A program made the translations under genes and the position numbers. Source: Piliocolobus tephrosceles (lineage: Eukaryota; Chordata; Mammalia; Primates; Cercopithecidae). From it: DNA of 64,000 nt. Positions 36,191 to 48,375 of this stretch are shown piece after piece. Every line of letters begins with the position of its first letter. Position 1 is the first letter of the stretch. Under the pieces are notes generated by a model. The model was not told the DNA's origin, made no database searches, and worked only from the letters and a program-made list of their open reading frames with translations. The stretch covers positions 41,579,492 through 41,643,491 of the forward strand of contig NC_045443.1 of NCBI RefSeq assembly GCF_002776525.5. The letters are read 5' to 3'.

Positions 36191-36531
36191 GAGTAGCCTC
36201 TGCTTATTGATGGGGGATATATTCCAAGACCCGCAGTGAATGCCTGAAACCATGAATAGTACCAAACCCTACATCTGCTATGTTTTTTCTTATAAATATA
36301 TACTCATGATAAAGTTTAATGTCTGAATTCAGCATGGTAAGAAATCAGTGACAATAATGAAATAGAAGACTTATAACAATATACTGTAATCAAAGTTATG
36401 TGAGTGTGCTCTCTCTCTCAAAATATTTTATTGTACTGTACTCAACCATTTTTGGATTATTGCAGATTTTGGTTGACTGCAGATGACTGAAACCATGGAA
36501 ATCGAAAGTGTACATAAGAGGGGACTACTGT
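36191..36531 (+). mobile_element. MER2-like (Tigger, Tc1/mariner) DNA transposon
   Basis: Starts GAGTAGCCTCTGCTTATTGATGGGGG, then TTCCAAGACCCGCAGTG, ATGATAAAGTTTAATG, AATATTTTATTGTACTGTACTC, and ends AGAGGGGACTACTG. The terminal inverted repeats are recognisable, and TA dinucleotides flank both ends as expected for this superfamily. Shorter than the consensus, with an internal deletion. Confidence 0.9.
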
Positions 36532-36714
36532 ACTGCCTAGTGAATGTGAAGTGAAAAGTTAAACTTAAGGAAAGAAGTCAGAGAAAAACTTGAGTGAATG
36601 GAGCTTACAAATCACTCTTAGGCAATGTAACTATTTTGAATGCTAAGTCAAAATACTACCGAGATACTTTAAGTTTGCCTCCCTAAGTTTACTTAAAAGC
36701 TTACAAATTTGGGA

Positions 36715-36845
36715 TGCTACTTGAACTTCTCTAGTTTCAGTTTCCTCATATGTAAAATGGGGATAACAAGAGTACTGAGCTAAAAGATGGTTAATAAGAT
36801 TAAATAAAAAATGCATATAAAGGTCCAGCACATAGTAAGCACAGA
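36715..36845 (+). repeat. MIR SINE
   Basis: CAGTTTCCTCATATGTAAAATGGGGATAAC and CAGCACATAGTAAGCACAG are the MIR core and 3' end. Confidence 0.9.
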
Positions 36846-37188
36846 TCCTGAGGTGTTCTGCTCGAGACAGCCTTCCAGAGTGCAATAGCACATATGCATT
36901 CTAAACACCTAGAATTTGAGGACACCAAAAACCAAGAGCATAGAGGGAAATGCCAAGGACTGGGTAGCAGGGCCCCTACACAAATCCATCAGGGATTGGC
37001 ACTGATATACAACCAAAAGAACATGAGTTTGGGGATGATGAGACTGATTTAGCCAAAGTTTACAACCACATGTCTAGTTCATATATATTCTAGGAATGGT
37101 TTTGTTTTCCCTAAAGTGATGGAAGAAGAGAGGAGCCAAATGTTTTTTCCTCTCCCTATTTGAATAATGGTTCCTCCACTTAGAAAAC

Positions 37189-38392
37189 GTTCCTTATACC
37201 TTATACAAAAATTAATTCAAGATGGATTAAAGAAATAAATGTTAGACCTAAAACCATAAAAAACCCTAGAAGAAAACCTAGGCAATACCATTCAGGACAT
37301 AGGCATGGGCAAGGACTTCATGACTACAACACCAAAAGCAATGACAACAAAAGCCAAAATTGACAAATGGGATCTAATTAAACTAAAGAGCTTCTGCACA
37401 GCAAAAGAAACTACCATTAGAGTGAACAGGCAATCTACAGAATGGGAAAAAATTTTTCCAATCTACTCATCTGACAAAGGGCTAATACCCAGAATCTACA
37501 AAAAGCTCAAACAAACTTACAAGAAAAAAAAAAAAAAAAAAAAAAAAACATCAAAAAGTGGGCAAAGGATATGAACAGACACTTTTCAAAAGAAGACATT
37601 TATGCAGCCAACAGACACATGAAAAAATGCTCATCATCACTGCCATCAGAGAAATGCAAATCAAAACCACAATGAGACACCATCTCACACCAGTTAGAAT
37701 GGTGATCATTAAAACGTCAGGAAACGACAGGTGCTGGAGAGGATGTGGAGAAATAGGAATACTTTTACAGTGTTGGTGGGACTGTAAACTAGTTCAACCA
37801 TTGTAGAAGACAGTGTGGCGATTCCTCAAGGATCTAGAACTAGAAATACCATTTGACCCAGCCATCCCATTACTGGGTATATACCCAAAGGATCGTAAAT
37901 CATGCTGCTATAAAGACACATGCACACGTATGTTTATTGCGGCACTATTGACAATAGCAAAGACTTGGAACCAACCCAAATGTCTGTCAATGATAGACTG
38001 TATAAAGAAAATGTGGCCCATATATGCCATGGAATACTACACAGCCACAAAAAAGGATGAGTTCATGTCCTTTGTAGGGACATGGATGAAGCTGGAAACC
38101 ATCATTCTCAGCAAACTATTGCAAGGACAATAAACCAAACACCACATGTTCTCACTCATAGGTGGGAACTGAACATTGAGAACACTTGGACACAGGAAGG
38201 GGAACATCACACACCAAGACCTGTCGTGGGGTGGGGGGAGTGGGGCGGGATAGCATTGGGAGATATACCTAATGTACATGATGAGTTAATGGGTGCAGCA
38301 TAACAACATGGCACACATATACATATGTAACAAACCTGCACGTTATGCACATGTACCCTAGAACTTAAAGTATAATAATAATTAAAAAAAAA
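37189..38392 (+). mobile_element. 5'-truncated L1 (L1PA-type), 1.2 kb
   Basis: Starts in the last third of ORF2 (CCTTATACAAAAATTAATTC) and runs to CTAGAACTTAAAGTATAATAAT and an A tail. ORF2 pieces in two or three frames include TKAKIDKWDLIKLKSF, CWRGCGEIGILLQCWWDC and PAIPLLGIYPKD. An expanded A run of about 23 at 37527-37549 breaks the frame. The flanks share only AGAAAA, so a target duplication is not proven. Confidence 0.95.
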
Positions 38393-38399
38393 GAAAATC

Positions 38400-38480
38400 T
38401 GACAACTTAAGCAAGTTATTCAACCTTTCTGAGATTTAGCTTTTTCGACTATGCAACAGGGATATCTGCTGCACAGAGAT
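38400..38480 (+). repeat. Possible MIR fragment next to the L1 tail
   Basis: ACTTAAGCAAGTTATTCAACC and TTCTGAGATTTAGC resemble the MIR core. Short. Confidence 0.5.
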
Positions 38481-39736
38481 GAAAAAGACATAAAGCGTGT
38501 CTTCAAATAACATATAATTTAATAGGGGAAGATGGATGTGTAAACAACTAATACAAAATCAAACAGATTTAAGTAAGAGCTATAGAAATGCAGATGAAAA
38601 AATCTACTGCAAATGTCACCCTGTGACTAGGAAGGTGAATACTAAATCCACTTGAGTTTCAATCCATTGGCTGCTAAATTATCCCACTTTCTAATGAGAA
38701 GACACAAATAAACTTATATAAGTGGGAGCTGTTTATTAAGCAACAGAAGGTGAATAGAATTTCAATAAGTGAAGAAAAAATAAAAAAATAAAGATGGCTG
38801 TTCTAGTCAATGAAAAACCACATCAGCTAAGACATTCTTAGAAAATGTATAATAAAACTTGCCATAATGGGATAAGTGGGGTCTCAAAATCTAATCTAGT
38901 AAATAAAGGTAGAAATGTTATGAGATTAATGACAAAAAGTATTTTTCAATTGGTTGTCCAGTTACCAGGTGATGCATCATGTGGCTGGAAGGTGAGGGTA
39001 AAGGTGTCCTTGCTACTCTTGGTTTTAGGCAGTGTAGCTATTCAGTTTTCTGATTCAAAGTAGAAGAGAGCAGTGGAGATTGCTGCACAGGTCACTATGG
39101 TTGGAGGTGGCTCCACTGTGCGGAAGAGGCAGGCAGAAACAGATGGGGAGAGTTATAGGGCTGGACTCTGGGAATGACATGTGTTGGAAGCACTGAAGCT
39201 TCCTCCCAACTAGAAAGAAGGTTCAGCATATGCCTTCTGTCAAATCCTTGCAATGTTAAATATGTTTCAAATTTAACTGCCAAATCCTCAAATGATCATG
39301 ATTCAGTCACTCCCTACTTCCCTTCTTCCTCCCTCAACCCAAAAAAGTTAAGACCTTTAGTTCACCCCTGGTTAAGGGGGCTGGATCCAGCTACATCAGC
39401 ATTTGAATTACAGTGTGGTACCGTAACAAGTTCTACTGTAATAGTTTTGCAAAGCAGAAGCCTGTGGTTTGAGGACACAGAAGCTGTAAAAAGACATGAA
39501 ACTAGAAAGGGAGACTGCTCTGCTAAGGTTTGTGAGTGTTACTCTGTGGGCGATGAGAAGTCAATGAAGTTTCTAGAGAGGGAAACAACGACACTGCATG
39601 TAAAGACAAAGTTGGTGACCAAATTGAGGTCATAATGAAGAGGCAAAAAACTTACAGAGAATGAGATAGTATCATATCCAATATTTTCAGATAAAAAAAA
39701 ATGAAGGCTTGAACTGAGATTGTGGCAGTGGGAATA
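38481..39736. other. Intron; one chance ORF of 153 codons
   Basis: The plus-strand frame at 39174-39635 is the longest non-repeat ORF in the window. Its composition is unremarkable and it shows no family motif, so I do not call it a gene. 38490-38590 has faint L2-like sequence. Confidence 0.45.
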
Positions 39737-39750
39737 ACAATGCCATCATA

Positions 39751-40089
39751 TATATATAGTTGTTGTTGTTGTTTTGTTTCTGAGACAGAGTCTTGCTCTG
39801 CTTCCCAGGCTGGAGTGCAGTGGTGCGATCTCAGCTCACTGCAACCTCCGCCTCCCAGGTTCAAGCGATTCTCCTGCCTCGGCTTCCTGAGTAGCTGGGA
39901 TTGCAGGCACACTGGGCACATGCCACCATGCCCAGCTAATTTTTTTTTTTTTTTTTTTTTTTTGTATTTTTAGTGGAGACGGTTTCACCATGTTGGCCAG
40001 ACTAGTCTGTAACTCCTGACCTCAGGCGATCCACCCACCTCGGCCTCCCAAAGTGCTGGGATTACAGGCTTGAGCCACTGTGCCCAGCC
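39751..40089 (-). mobile_element. Alu with expanded internal T run
   Basis: Antisense Alu from GTTTCTGAGACAGAGTC to CTGTGCCCAGCC. A run of about 22 T at 39942-39963 sits where the right arm normally has about six. The target sequence ACAATGCCATCATATA (39737) recurs as ACAATGGCATCTTATA (40090), with two mismatches. A short duplicated piece around CACACTGGGCACATGCC is also seen. Confidence 0.95.
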
Positions 40090-40103
40090 ACAATGGCATC
40101 TTA

Positions 40104-40778
40104 TATTTCCATAACGCTTTGAACATTCTTTGATGTATAATCTTGTCATAGAATCACACGCCAACCAAGCAGATTAAGGAGAAAGGACAATGTAGATCCT
40201 TCCTTATTTTTCTCCTTCTCTGTTCCTCCCTCCCTCCCTCCCTCCTTGTCTGCCTGCCTGCCTTGGTAATCTAGCATCTGAACCATCTCTCTATTTTGGA
40301 AACATCATCCACTGTGTGATTCCAGGTAGGAGGCAGGGTGCCCCTACCACCACAGAAGCCAAAAGAGGCAAGATGCTTTCTGTCCCACCAATCTGCTGCC
40401 ACTTGGCAAATCCAAATAATTTATGTCTTCCAACATAAGTTAATACAACTATAAGCTTCTGCCCAGGAATTCTGAATGTAGAGTGAGTGAGTGGAAGACA
40501 AAGAGATAGTTGGAATTCACCTTCAGTGCTGTGTGTCCCCACAGCCTGCAGTGGTCCCCAGTGGCAGGGGTGATACATACTACCATTGCCCCATCCTGAG
40601 AAGACTCACAGCACTGAAGGCTTCAGAGATGACTTGGTCTCTGCACATTTTCCAGACTGCTCCTCAAGCTTTGTGTATTCTTTGCACCCCCATACCCTGC
40701 CAGGAAATCTCTTTAAGCTTAAGACAGCCAGTTTTTCTTATTATTTGCAACTGAAAGCCTTGACTACAAACAAAGAAA
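40104..40778. other. Intron; (CCTT/CTGC)n at 40222-40263
   Basis: TCCC and TGCC tetranucleotide units of about 40 bases. The rest is unrecognised. Confidence 0.5.
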
Positions 40779-40870
40779 TCATATTTTCCCCGTTTACTAA
40801 CAGGACACTGAGATTCAAAAAGGCTGAGAGTTGCCTGTGATCACAGGAGCATTTAGTTGGCAGCTGCACA
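40779..40870 (-). repeat. MIR fragment
   Basis: CCCCGTTTACTAACAGGACACTGAG and GCCTGTGATCACAGGAGCAT resemble the MIR reverse complement. Confidence 0.55.
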
Positions 40871-41299
40871 GGGTTCTTCCCACTAAGAGCTATCAGTTGT
40901 TTATCACTGGACTCATCAAATTCTGCACAGGAATGTGCAAAGAATTACTGCTAAAGGAAGGGTAATACCACTAATTACAATGTGTGTCAAGGGAAGCTGA
41001 ATAAAATGAAAAACGTCATTAATATCAGGTAAGCTAAAACCTACAGCCTCAGGGTGCACTCCTCTCACAAAGGAGTTGCAAATTGTGACATATTCTCTTT
41101 CATTGATTAACTTACAATGAAATTGTAAAAATGAATCTAGGTGATGTATTCCCTCTGAAAATTACATTTTATTTCTTACGATATCTTGTTACCTCCTTAC
41201 AAGTCATTGACTGCTATTTCCTTTTAAAAGATATTACATCTATTGCAGAACAGACTGACTGTTATGGACTGAATGTTTTTACCTGCCCCCACGCCCAAT

Positions 41300-41603
41300 T
41301 TTTTTGTTTTTTTTGAGACTCCGTCTCAAAAAAAAAAAAAAAAAAGACTGGAGTGCAGTGGTGTGATCTCAGTTCACTGCAACCTCCGCCTCCCAGATTC
41401 AAGCAATTCTCTCCTGCCTCAGCTTCCAGAGTAGCTGGGACTACAGGTGCCTGCCACCACACCCGGCTAATTTTTGTATTTTTGGTAGAGATGGGGTTTC
41501 ACTATGTTGGCCAGACTGGTCTCAAACCCTTAACCTTAAGTGGTCTGCCTGCCTCGGGTTCCGGAAGTGCTGGGATTATAGTCATGAGCTATTGTGCCCG
41601 GCC
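41300..41603 (-). mobile_element. Alu with fold-back rearrangement at its tail end
   Basis: Antisense Alu ending in GTGCCCGGCC. Instead of the usual GAGACGGAGTCTCGCTCTG after the T tail, it reads GAGACTCCGTCTC followed by about 18 A and then GACTGGAGTGCAG (41306-41345). The first ~40 bases are an inverted copy of the element's own tail. CCCAATTT flanks both sides as target duplication. Confidence 0.93.
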
Positions 41604-41930
41604 CCGCCCCCCAATTTATATGTTGAAGCCCTAACCCCAATGTGGCTGTATTTGGAGATGGGGCCTTTCAGGAAGTAATTAAGGTTAAATAAGGATATAA
41701 GGGTGGAGCGCTGATCCAATAGGTTAATTGTCCTTATAAGAAGAGATACCAGAGAAATCTCTTTCTTTCTTTGCCTGCTCCTAAAGGCCACATGAGGACA
41801 CAGTGAAAAGGCAACTGTTTACAAGTCAGGAAGGGAGCCCTCACCAGAAATTAAATTGCCCTGAACCTTGGTCTTGGACTTCTAGCCTCCAGAAAAGTGG
41901 AAAAGTAAAAGAAATTTCTGTTGTTTAAGC

Positions 41931-42253
41931 CTGGGGTCCCCAAAGCCTGGGCTGTGGACTGGCAGCAGTCTGTGGCCTGTTAGGAACTGGGCCACACAGC
42001 AGGAGGTGAGCAGCAGGTGAACAGGTGTTACTGCAGCAGCATCAGTAGATTCTCATAGGAGCATGAACCCTATTGTGAACTACACATGCAAGGGATCTAG
42101 GTTGCACGGTCCTATGAGAATCTAATGCAGAACAGATTCATCCAGAAACCATCCCTACCTCACCCCACTTGTCCATGGAAAAAATTGTCTTCCATGAAAA
42201 AAATTGTATTCCACGAAACCAGTCTCTGGTGCCAAAAAGGTTGGGGATCACTG
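41931..42253 (+). mobile_element. MER1-type (hAT-Charlie) DNA transposon
   Basis: Near full-length, with terminal repeats CTGGGGTCCCCAAAG and GGTTGGGGATCACTG, internal GGCCTGTTAGGAACTGGGCC, TAGATTCTCATAGGAGCATG and GGTGCCAAAAAGG. Flanked by GTTTAAGC and ATTTAAGA (8-bp target, 6 of 8 alike). TTCCATGAAAAAAATTG occurs twice in tandem near the end. Confidence 0.95.
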
Positions 42254-42306
42254 ATTTAAGACACGCAGTCAATGGAATGTTTTTATGGCAACGTAAGTAG
42301 TCTAAA

Positions 42307-43673
42307 AATCAAAAGCCATTAAAAGCCAAAACAAAATCCAGTAGTCAATAGTTTCACTTCCATAGATATTTTCTACTTTATTGACAAATTTTATGCATTT
42401 GTTGATCTACACAATTTTTTTCTGTTATACACTGTGCAATAAATTAAACTTCTAGATTTTAAATTGGGCAACTGATACTACACTATAATGATATATATAT
42501 TCTCTCTGTGACTATACTATTTAAGGTTATTATAATTTAAGTTTGAAAGGAAAACTAATGCAGATGATTCAAAATTTATTGAAGTGTCTACTGGTTCTTC
42601 TGGGGTTTATTTCAGTGTGACTTGTGGATCTAGTAGGAATATGACTCACAAAGAAGACAAACCTTTGACATTAATTCTTATATTAAAATCTGTGGTTTAA
42701 GATGATCATATTTATGATCACTTGAACACCATAAATCATGGGTTACAAGCTAAAAATGCTCCAATTTGTGGGTCAGACAGATAAAGCAAATGGGTGAAAC
42801 AGGCCAGCTATAAGAATGCCTAGTATTTATCTGAACATGTTTTTCTACTGGAACTGAATCTCAGTGACTAGGAGAGGGGAGACCTTCTCCTAAGAGGGCT
42901 GTTACTATTTCAGCTGTAATTGATAGTTGAGGTACAGCAATGCAGATCCAAAATTAATAGGGATTAATCTGAAAATCTGGCTGGAAATCCAGATTTTAAT
43001 GACAAAATATTTTGAATGTTTAAGTGTTGAATCATTAAAACACCCAAAAGCCAAATAAATCCCCATTGAGAGCTAATGTGGCTGAAAGGTCACTAATGGA
43101 TGGCTCAGGAGTAGCCTTGCTGGCATACAGTACTTCTGAATTAAAAGGTCATTCTCAACAATCCTGCATTCTGAAGATTATGACAACAATGACACTCCAA
43201 TAACCATCTAAATCTACATTTTTGATAGTTTCCAAAATGATGGCCTGTGAACCTCCTTCACATTATTAAGTTCAGAAGCTCCTTAAAAAAAAAAGGGCAG
43301 ATGAGAAATTTGCTATACATTTATTTTATATATTATATGTTGGGTAAATGTATAGTCTATTTCTGTGAGATTTTGTGTTTCTGTGTTTGTGTTCACTGGA
43401 AACAGACAATGAAAATGTTTTAAAAATGTTGAGCACCCCTCAGTTTTACAGCAAAAACCAAATATGGAAAAATCAACTCAATCATTAAAGTGAGGAATTT
43501 AGGCATAAACATGAACTGAATCCTCTTCTCAACAGACTGTCCCTCTAACTCTACAAACACCAAACTTGCTCCAGAATTATTTATTCTCTTCAATCATTAG
43601 GGAAAAAATTGGAACTAAACATCATTTTTAAATATAGTTGTGGACAAGTCAACAGTGTTAGCTAATAGTAATA
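42307..43673. other. Intron, nothing recognised
   Basis: AT-rich, with no landmark of a known repeat seen on either strand. Confidence 0.5.
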
Positions 43674-44153
43674 GTGCATTAGTTTTCTATTGTTGCCATC
43701 ACAAATTAAACCTGGTAGCTCAAACTATGTTTATTTATAGTTCCACAGGTCAGAAGTCCAACACACATCTACCAGGCTAAAATCACAATGTCCACAGGCC
43801 TGAGGTTCTCCCTGGAGGTTCTAGTGGTGAGTCTGTTTCCTTGCCTTTTCCAGCTTCTAGAGGATGTCTATGTTCCTGCTCATGACTCCTTATCTATTTT
43901 CAAATCCAGTAAGGTTGCATGTCTCTGACCAGTCTTCCATAGTCACATCTCCCTCTTAAGTTTCTTCTAAGGACTCATGTGATTAGACTGAGACCACCTA
44001 GATAATCCAGGATAAGCTCCTCATTTCAAGGTCCTTAACCTTAATCGTATCTGAAAAGTCCCTTGTGCCATGTAAGGTAGCATATTATTCACAGATCTGG
44101 GGATTAGGATGTGAACATCTTTGGGGGACTTTTATTCTACCTACCACAAATAC
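43674..44153 (-). mobile_element. MLT1-like (MaLR) solo LTR
   Basis: The reverse complement of the family is recognisable: TAGTTTTCTATTGTTGCCATCAC, TTCCACAGGTCAGAAGTCC, CTCATTTCAAGGTCCTTAACC, CCTTGTGCCATGTAAGGTAGC and GGGGGACTTTTATTCTACC. No retroviral genes attached. Confidence 0.75.
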
Positions 44154-44159
44154 CAAAAA

Positions 44160-44370
44160 TAATAAGTATTATTTGCTGAGTGCTTATTATGTTGCAGGGA
44201 TCATACTAACTACTTTGCATGCCTTTTTCTTATTCTATTATAAAAACAACATATAAGGTATGTGACAGCATTCCATTTTAAAGATGAAGAAACTGAAACT
44301 AAAGAGTTAGGCAAATTGTTCATCATCACAAGTAGTGGATAGTTGAAGAAGAATTCAAATCTAAGAAGCA
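44160..44370 (-). repeat. MIR SINE
   Basis: GCTGAGTGCTTATTATGTTGCAGG, AAAGATGAAGAAACTGAAAC and AAGTAGTGGATAG match the MIR reverse complement. Confidence 0.9.
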
Positions 44371-44859
44371 TGAGTGAATTATTATCCACAAGCTAAAATG
44401 CCACAAAATGATCCTGGAGAAAAGGGTGCCAGAGAAAGATTTGATTTGGACAAACTAAAGAGATTCTACAAACTTCTTAGCCATTTCCTGTCTTCTGGTT
44501 GTTAGTTGTTGTAGTTCACTATATTTTTGCAAATCATTTTTTAAATTCCTCAGATAACAATTTAATGGTAATGAATTTATTCTAGGAAAATTCTAAAATC
44601 AGTTCACACTAGGCCACACTGAAAATTTGCTTTCGTGGAGTTCCAAGAACACCAACAAAACCTGCCTTCTTTGAAATGTAATACCATATCACCTTAATAC
44701 TAGGCCCGCATTGATTATCGGAAGTCTCATCGATTTAGTAAATAATTTTTCAGCAAAAAAGAAAACAACATACAACAAAGACAAAATAAAGCATTAACAC
44801 TTAAAGTTGCACATCTTAATTAGAATGTCTATAGACTGACAGAAATGTTTCAGAAACCA

Positions 44860-45190
44860 TAAATGTGTCTTAGAATTTTCCATAAGACTTTCTGGCTTTA
44901 CCTCTTACAATTCCATTCACACCAAACTTGCTATTATACAATAACCTACTCTTCCTGCTTCTTGAAATATCTTCTCTCACTTCTTTCTCTCTTGAAATGT
45001 CTCTTCATCCTTAAATACCTCAATTTCAATGTCACTTAGTTGGTGATGTGTGGCCACACCCAGGCTTCAGCCAGATGACTCACTGCCTTTCTCTGAGCTC
45101 CCCATAGCTCTCTGTACATTTCTTTGTTACAAATTGTACCACATTGTGCTGTAATGATTGATTTACACTATTCCCATCTATTAAATTGGA
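44860..45190 (+). repeat. L2 fragment
   Basis: TTCTTGAAATATCTTCTCTCAC, CAATTTCAATGTCACTTAG and GAGCTCCCCATAGCTCTCTG follow L2 order. Confidence 0.6.
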
Positions 45191-45278
45191 CAATGACCCT
45201 ACCATGTACCTATATGAAAGCTCTGGTGTAAAGAAAAGTAAAAGAAATTGTGTGACAACTTATGAGTTTTTCACAATC

Positions 45279-45360
45279 ACTCACACACAGTTCCTACACC
45301 ATGCATTTTTACTACTCTCTCTCACATACAGTTCCTACACCATGCATTTTTACTACTCTA
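45279..45360 (+). repeat. Tandem duplication, 41-bp unit x2
   Basis: CAGTTCCTACACCATGCATT and the following TTTACTACTCT occur twice exactly 41 bases apart, with only a few differences at the unit edges. Confidence 0.95.
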
Positions 45361-45447
45361 ACTCTCTCTACTCTTATCCTTCAACCTGATACAGTTTATC
45401 TGTGCTTGGCTGAAGTGGGTTAATTAACTACATATAGTACTCATCGT

Positions 45448-45600
45448 TTGTGGTAGTCAGTCTCTAAAATGGTCCCCTATGATATCCATCTCCTGAGAGC
45501 TATGCCTTTGTGTAATCCCCTACAGTTTAGTGTGGGCTGGACCTAATGATTTGCTTCTAACCAATAGTTTGCAGCAAAGGTAATAGGATGTCAGTTCCTA
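45448..45600 (+). mobile_element. MLT1-like (MaLR) LTR fragment
   Basis: TGTGGTAGTCAGTCTCTAAAATGG, GGGCTGGACCTAATGATTTGC and GTAATAGGATGTCAG. Opposite orientation to the LTR at 43674. Confidence 0.55.
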
Positions 45601-47430
45601 CTGGAATGCAGCTATTCCACAACCAGTTTCCTGTCCCACAGACACAGTAAGGAAACATTCTCCAAGCAGTCAGTGTGGTTGTGTCTCACCCCAGCAGAAG
45701 CACACAGGAGAGATAAGGCTTCTGATTTAGGGGAAGAAACTCAGTCTCAGGGCCCAAAACCATAACTTGTCATGAATGTGACACTGCAGAGGCACCCCAG
45801 ACTGGGGAGGAAAGAAGAGCAGCGAGGCGAGGCAATGTCACCGGAGGTTATATACCCACTGGAAGATTAGATCAGCAACAGAATGTGAAGATGAACTCTG
45901 CTCATGGAGCACTCAAAAGGTGGTAAGGCAGAAGGAAGGTCAAAATTCATCCTGGCTAACATGTCAAAGCCAGCAATCAAGAAAGGAAATGAAAGGTATC
46001 TGTCGAGCTTCAAATTCAGCAATCCTCTCCTCTACAGGTGTCTATTGCTAAGACACCGTTATTATCACACTCCTGGCATGTGTAATCCTTTTATTCCCCT
46101 AGGTGAGTTTTCGGCTCTCTGCTTTTCATATAAAAATCTTGAAGTGAAACAACTAATACATCCATTTGGGACAAAGGTAAATTAGGGTTTGACTAATAAG
46201 TCAAAGTAGATGAGGCTTGCTAATGAGGCAGCTCCCACCATCTCAGTCCTCAGGTGGACTTGCAGAGAGGCAGGTTCACAGGGAAACATGCCACTGGTGC
46301 TCTAAAGACCAAACTATGGCCAGCTGGGCTGGAGGCTGTACATGGATATGACAGATGCATATGATTCTACATAAAGGCTCTGACAAGCCTAAAAGCCACT
46401 ACATTGAAGCTGGTGTGCTTCCCCCACTCACTGACAGATTCAGTGAGCACAGACTCCTCTCCAAGCTTTTCATCTTTAAAAAGGCAATTCAGCTCCCAGA
46501 GCCTTTGAGCCTGTTCCATTTTGGGCTGACTGCTAATTGTATGCATGCACATATGTGTTTCAGAAAAGAGATAAGCACATTGCCTTGGCCTCCTCAGTAA
46601 CTGTGGAGACACGTCTCACTTCTGTTCTCTGTGAGTTTTCTAAATGTGGCCTGAAGTTTTCCAAGCATTAACCCTTCCTAGTAGCCAGAGTACACGCTTT
46701 TCTAGAGATGCTTCCTGGATTATGTTGGCTTAGAAATAGTTTTTCATCATTAATTCTTTGAGTCCTAGGGCTTGGTATTTTAACTTGCTTTTGTGATCAT
46801 GTTTATATTTTCAAATTACTTAATAAGTAACATTGTAATAATAGATAATGAACCACAGGAGATGAATGAGGCATCATTTAGCTTCAGGGGGCATACTTTA
46901 CATTTTAAAACCTAAAGTTGTCTGATTTTCATGTTTTACAAAAAGGCTGATATATGCCACAATTTCATTACAGTTTGCAATGCTGATTTCAGGAAAAGAA
47001 AATTGAAATGGTTGTTCATAAAAATGCAAAAGTCATTTCCAATAGTGATGGCAACCAGTGGTCAGATGGTAGGATTGTCTGATTGCTGACTATGACTCTT
47101 CTAAAATAAATCCACACAGAAGCAGCCAGGCTCACAAAATCTGTCCTGCTTGAGAATGGCCCAGACCTGCTGATTGTTTAGAGGTGCCATTCTTTACCCT
47201 GGGCAGATTAGTACTGTGAAACCCTGAATGTTTGCATTTAGTCCCTGGGTATCACAATCTAACATTCATTCTGGAACTTCTTCCTAGGAAATACAACAGA
47301 TCCTCCAATGGAAGGATTTTCCAAGTTCCAGAGTAACTATTATTCAGTTACATCAAGGTTTTAAAGCCCCTATTCACAGGTACAGAAGAAGTATAGTTGA
47401 ATAAATAATAACACATTGAGTCCATTGCTC
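45601..47430. other. Intron, nothing recognised
   Basis: Somewhat higher GC at 45640-46300. Overlapping ORFs at 45904-46185 and 46355-46612 on both strands have no family features and no splice context. Confidence 0.45.
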
Positions 47431-47476
47431 CAACAAAGCTATCTATTTCATGTAAGTTAACGATTCAGTTCAAAAT

Positions 47477-47553
47477 TAACCAGAGAAAAGTACCCAGTTG
47501 AAAGAGTCCCATTGAGAAATAAGACATTTCCTCAAGATAAGAATTTGTCTAAC
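47477..47553 (+). repeat. Dispersed ~75-bp sequence, copy 1 (unidentified)
   Basis: TAACCAGAGAAAA, GAGTCCCATTGAGAAATAAG and ACATTTCCTCAAG recur in the same order at 51804-51876. I cannot assign a family. Confidence 0.6.
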
Positions 47554-47567
47554 TATAAGAGTCACAA

Positions 47568-47700
47568 TAATAACAGCTAGTGTTCATTAAACATTTCTTT
47601 TGCAGTAAGCATTTTACTAGAGGGAAAGTGTACAAAGCACTTTACAACTAAAACAACTTTGTTTCATACTTTTGTGAAAGCTGATATGCAATATGCATAT
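47568..47700 (-). repeat. Possible MIR fragment
   Basis: AATAATAACAGCTAGTGTTCATTAAAC and CAAAGCACTTTACAAC resemble the MIR reverse complement. Confidence 0.5.
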
Positions 47701-48375
47701 TTCCACTTCCAGTTCTTTGTCATCGTCCTCCTGAATCTGTGCTTCTTGTGGCCCTATCTCCTCTGTCATTGTCCCCAGTATTCTTACTTCCTTTACCATT
47801 TATATACCAGCAATTATTATGGTGCATGCACACACAATAAATTATCTGTTTTGTTCTGTACTTGTGATTTTGATAAATCCATTGAAAGCTATTTTTAAAT
47901 AGCTGACATGAAGGTATTGTTTATCTGTACAATAACTTTTTGCTTCAATATAAATGTTTGCAGAAGAAGTTAGAATAAAAAAAGTAGTATTGCTGCCTTT
48001 TCAAAATATGATCTCTTTAAATCCATCAAACAAATTACCTTTCTAGCATTATTTGAAATAATTTAAACACACAGAGCAGTGTTTGAGAAAGGGGCAGGCA
48101 TGGGTTACGACTGACTTAAAATCTTTGCTTTAGTTGCAGTAAATTCTTTTCTGCAACGTTTTGCACCCAACAATAGTATCCAAGAGTCTTTTAAGTCTAG
48201 AAAATCAATAGTGATGAGGAAAAGTGAAGAAAATATCATCATAAAATTCACCACTCTTTCTCTGTAATTAGCAAATTAAACAAGACTGACAAACAGGACA
48301 CTAGTGATAACTTCTTTAAATAAAAATATTTAACTCTTTTAATATTTCACTGGAGAGAGAAAGAAAAGAGAGAGA

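Larger units (their letters stand above)
41260..42306 (+). mobile_element. MaLR-like solo LTR, interrupted by an Alu and a MER1 element
   Basis: Starts TGTTATGGACTGAATG. After the Alu it has TTTATATGTTGAAGCCC, GATGGGGCCTTTCAGG, CTTATAAGAAGAG, CATGAGGACACAGTG and TTTCTGTTGTTTAAGC. After the MER1 it has GCAGTCAATGG and ATGGCAAC, ending near AGTAGTCTAA. The LTR alone is about 410 bp. Family placement (MST/MLT1 group) is from memory. No internal retroviral sequence or coding capacity. Confidence 0.7.

Noticed and set aside
39174..39635. 153-codon plus-strand ORF in non-repeat intron
   Set aside because: No domain, no splice or promoter context and no recognisable homology. This length is expected by chance in 64 kb.
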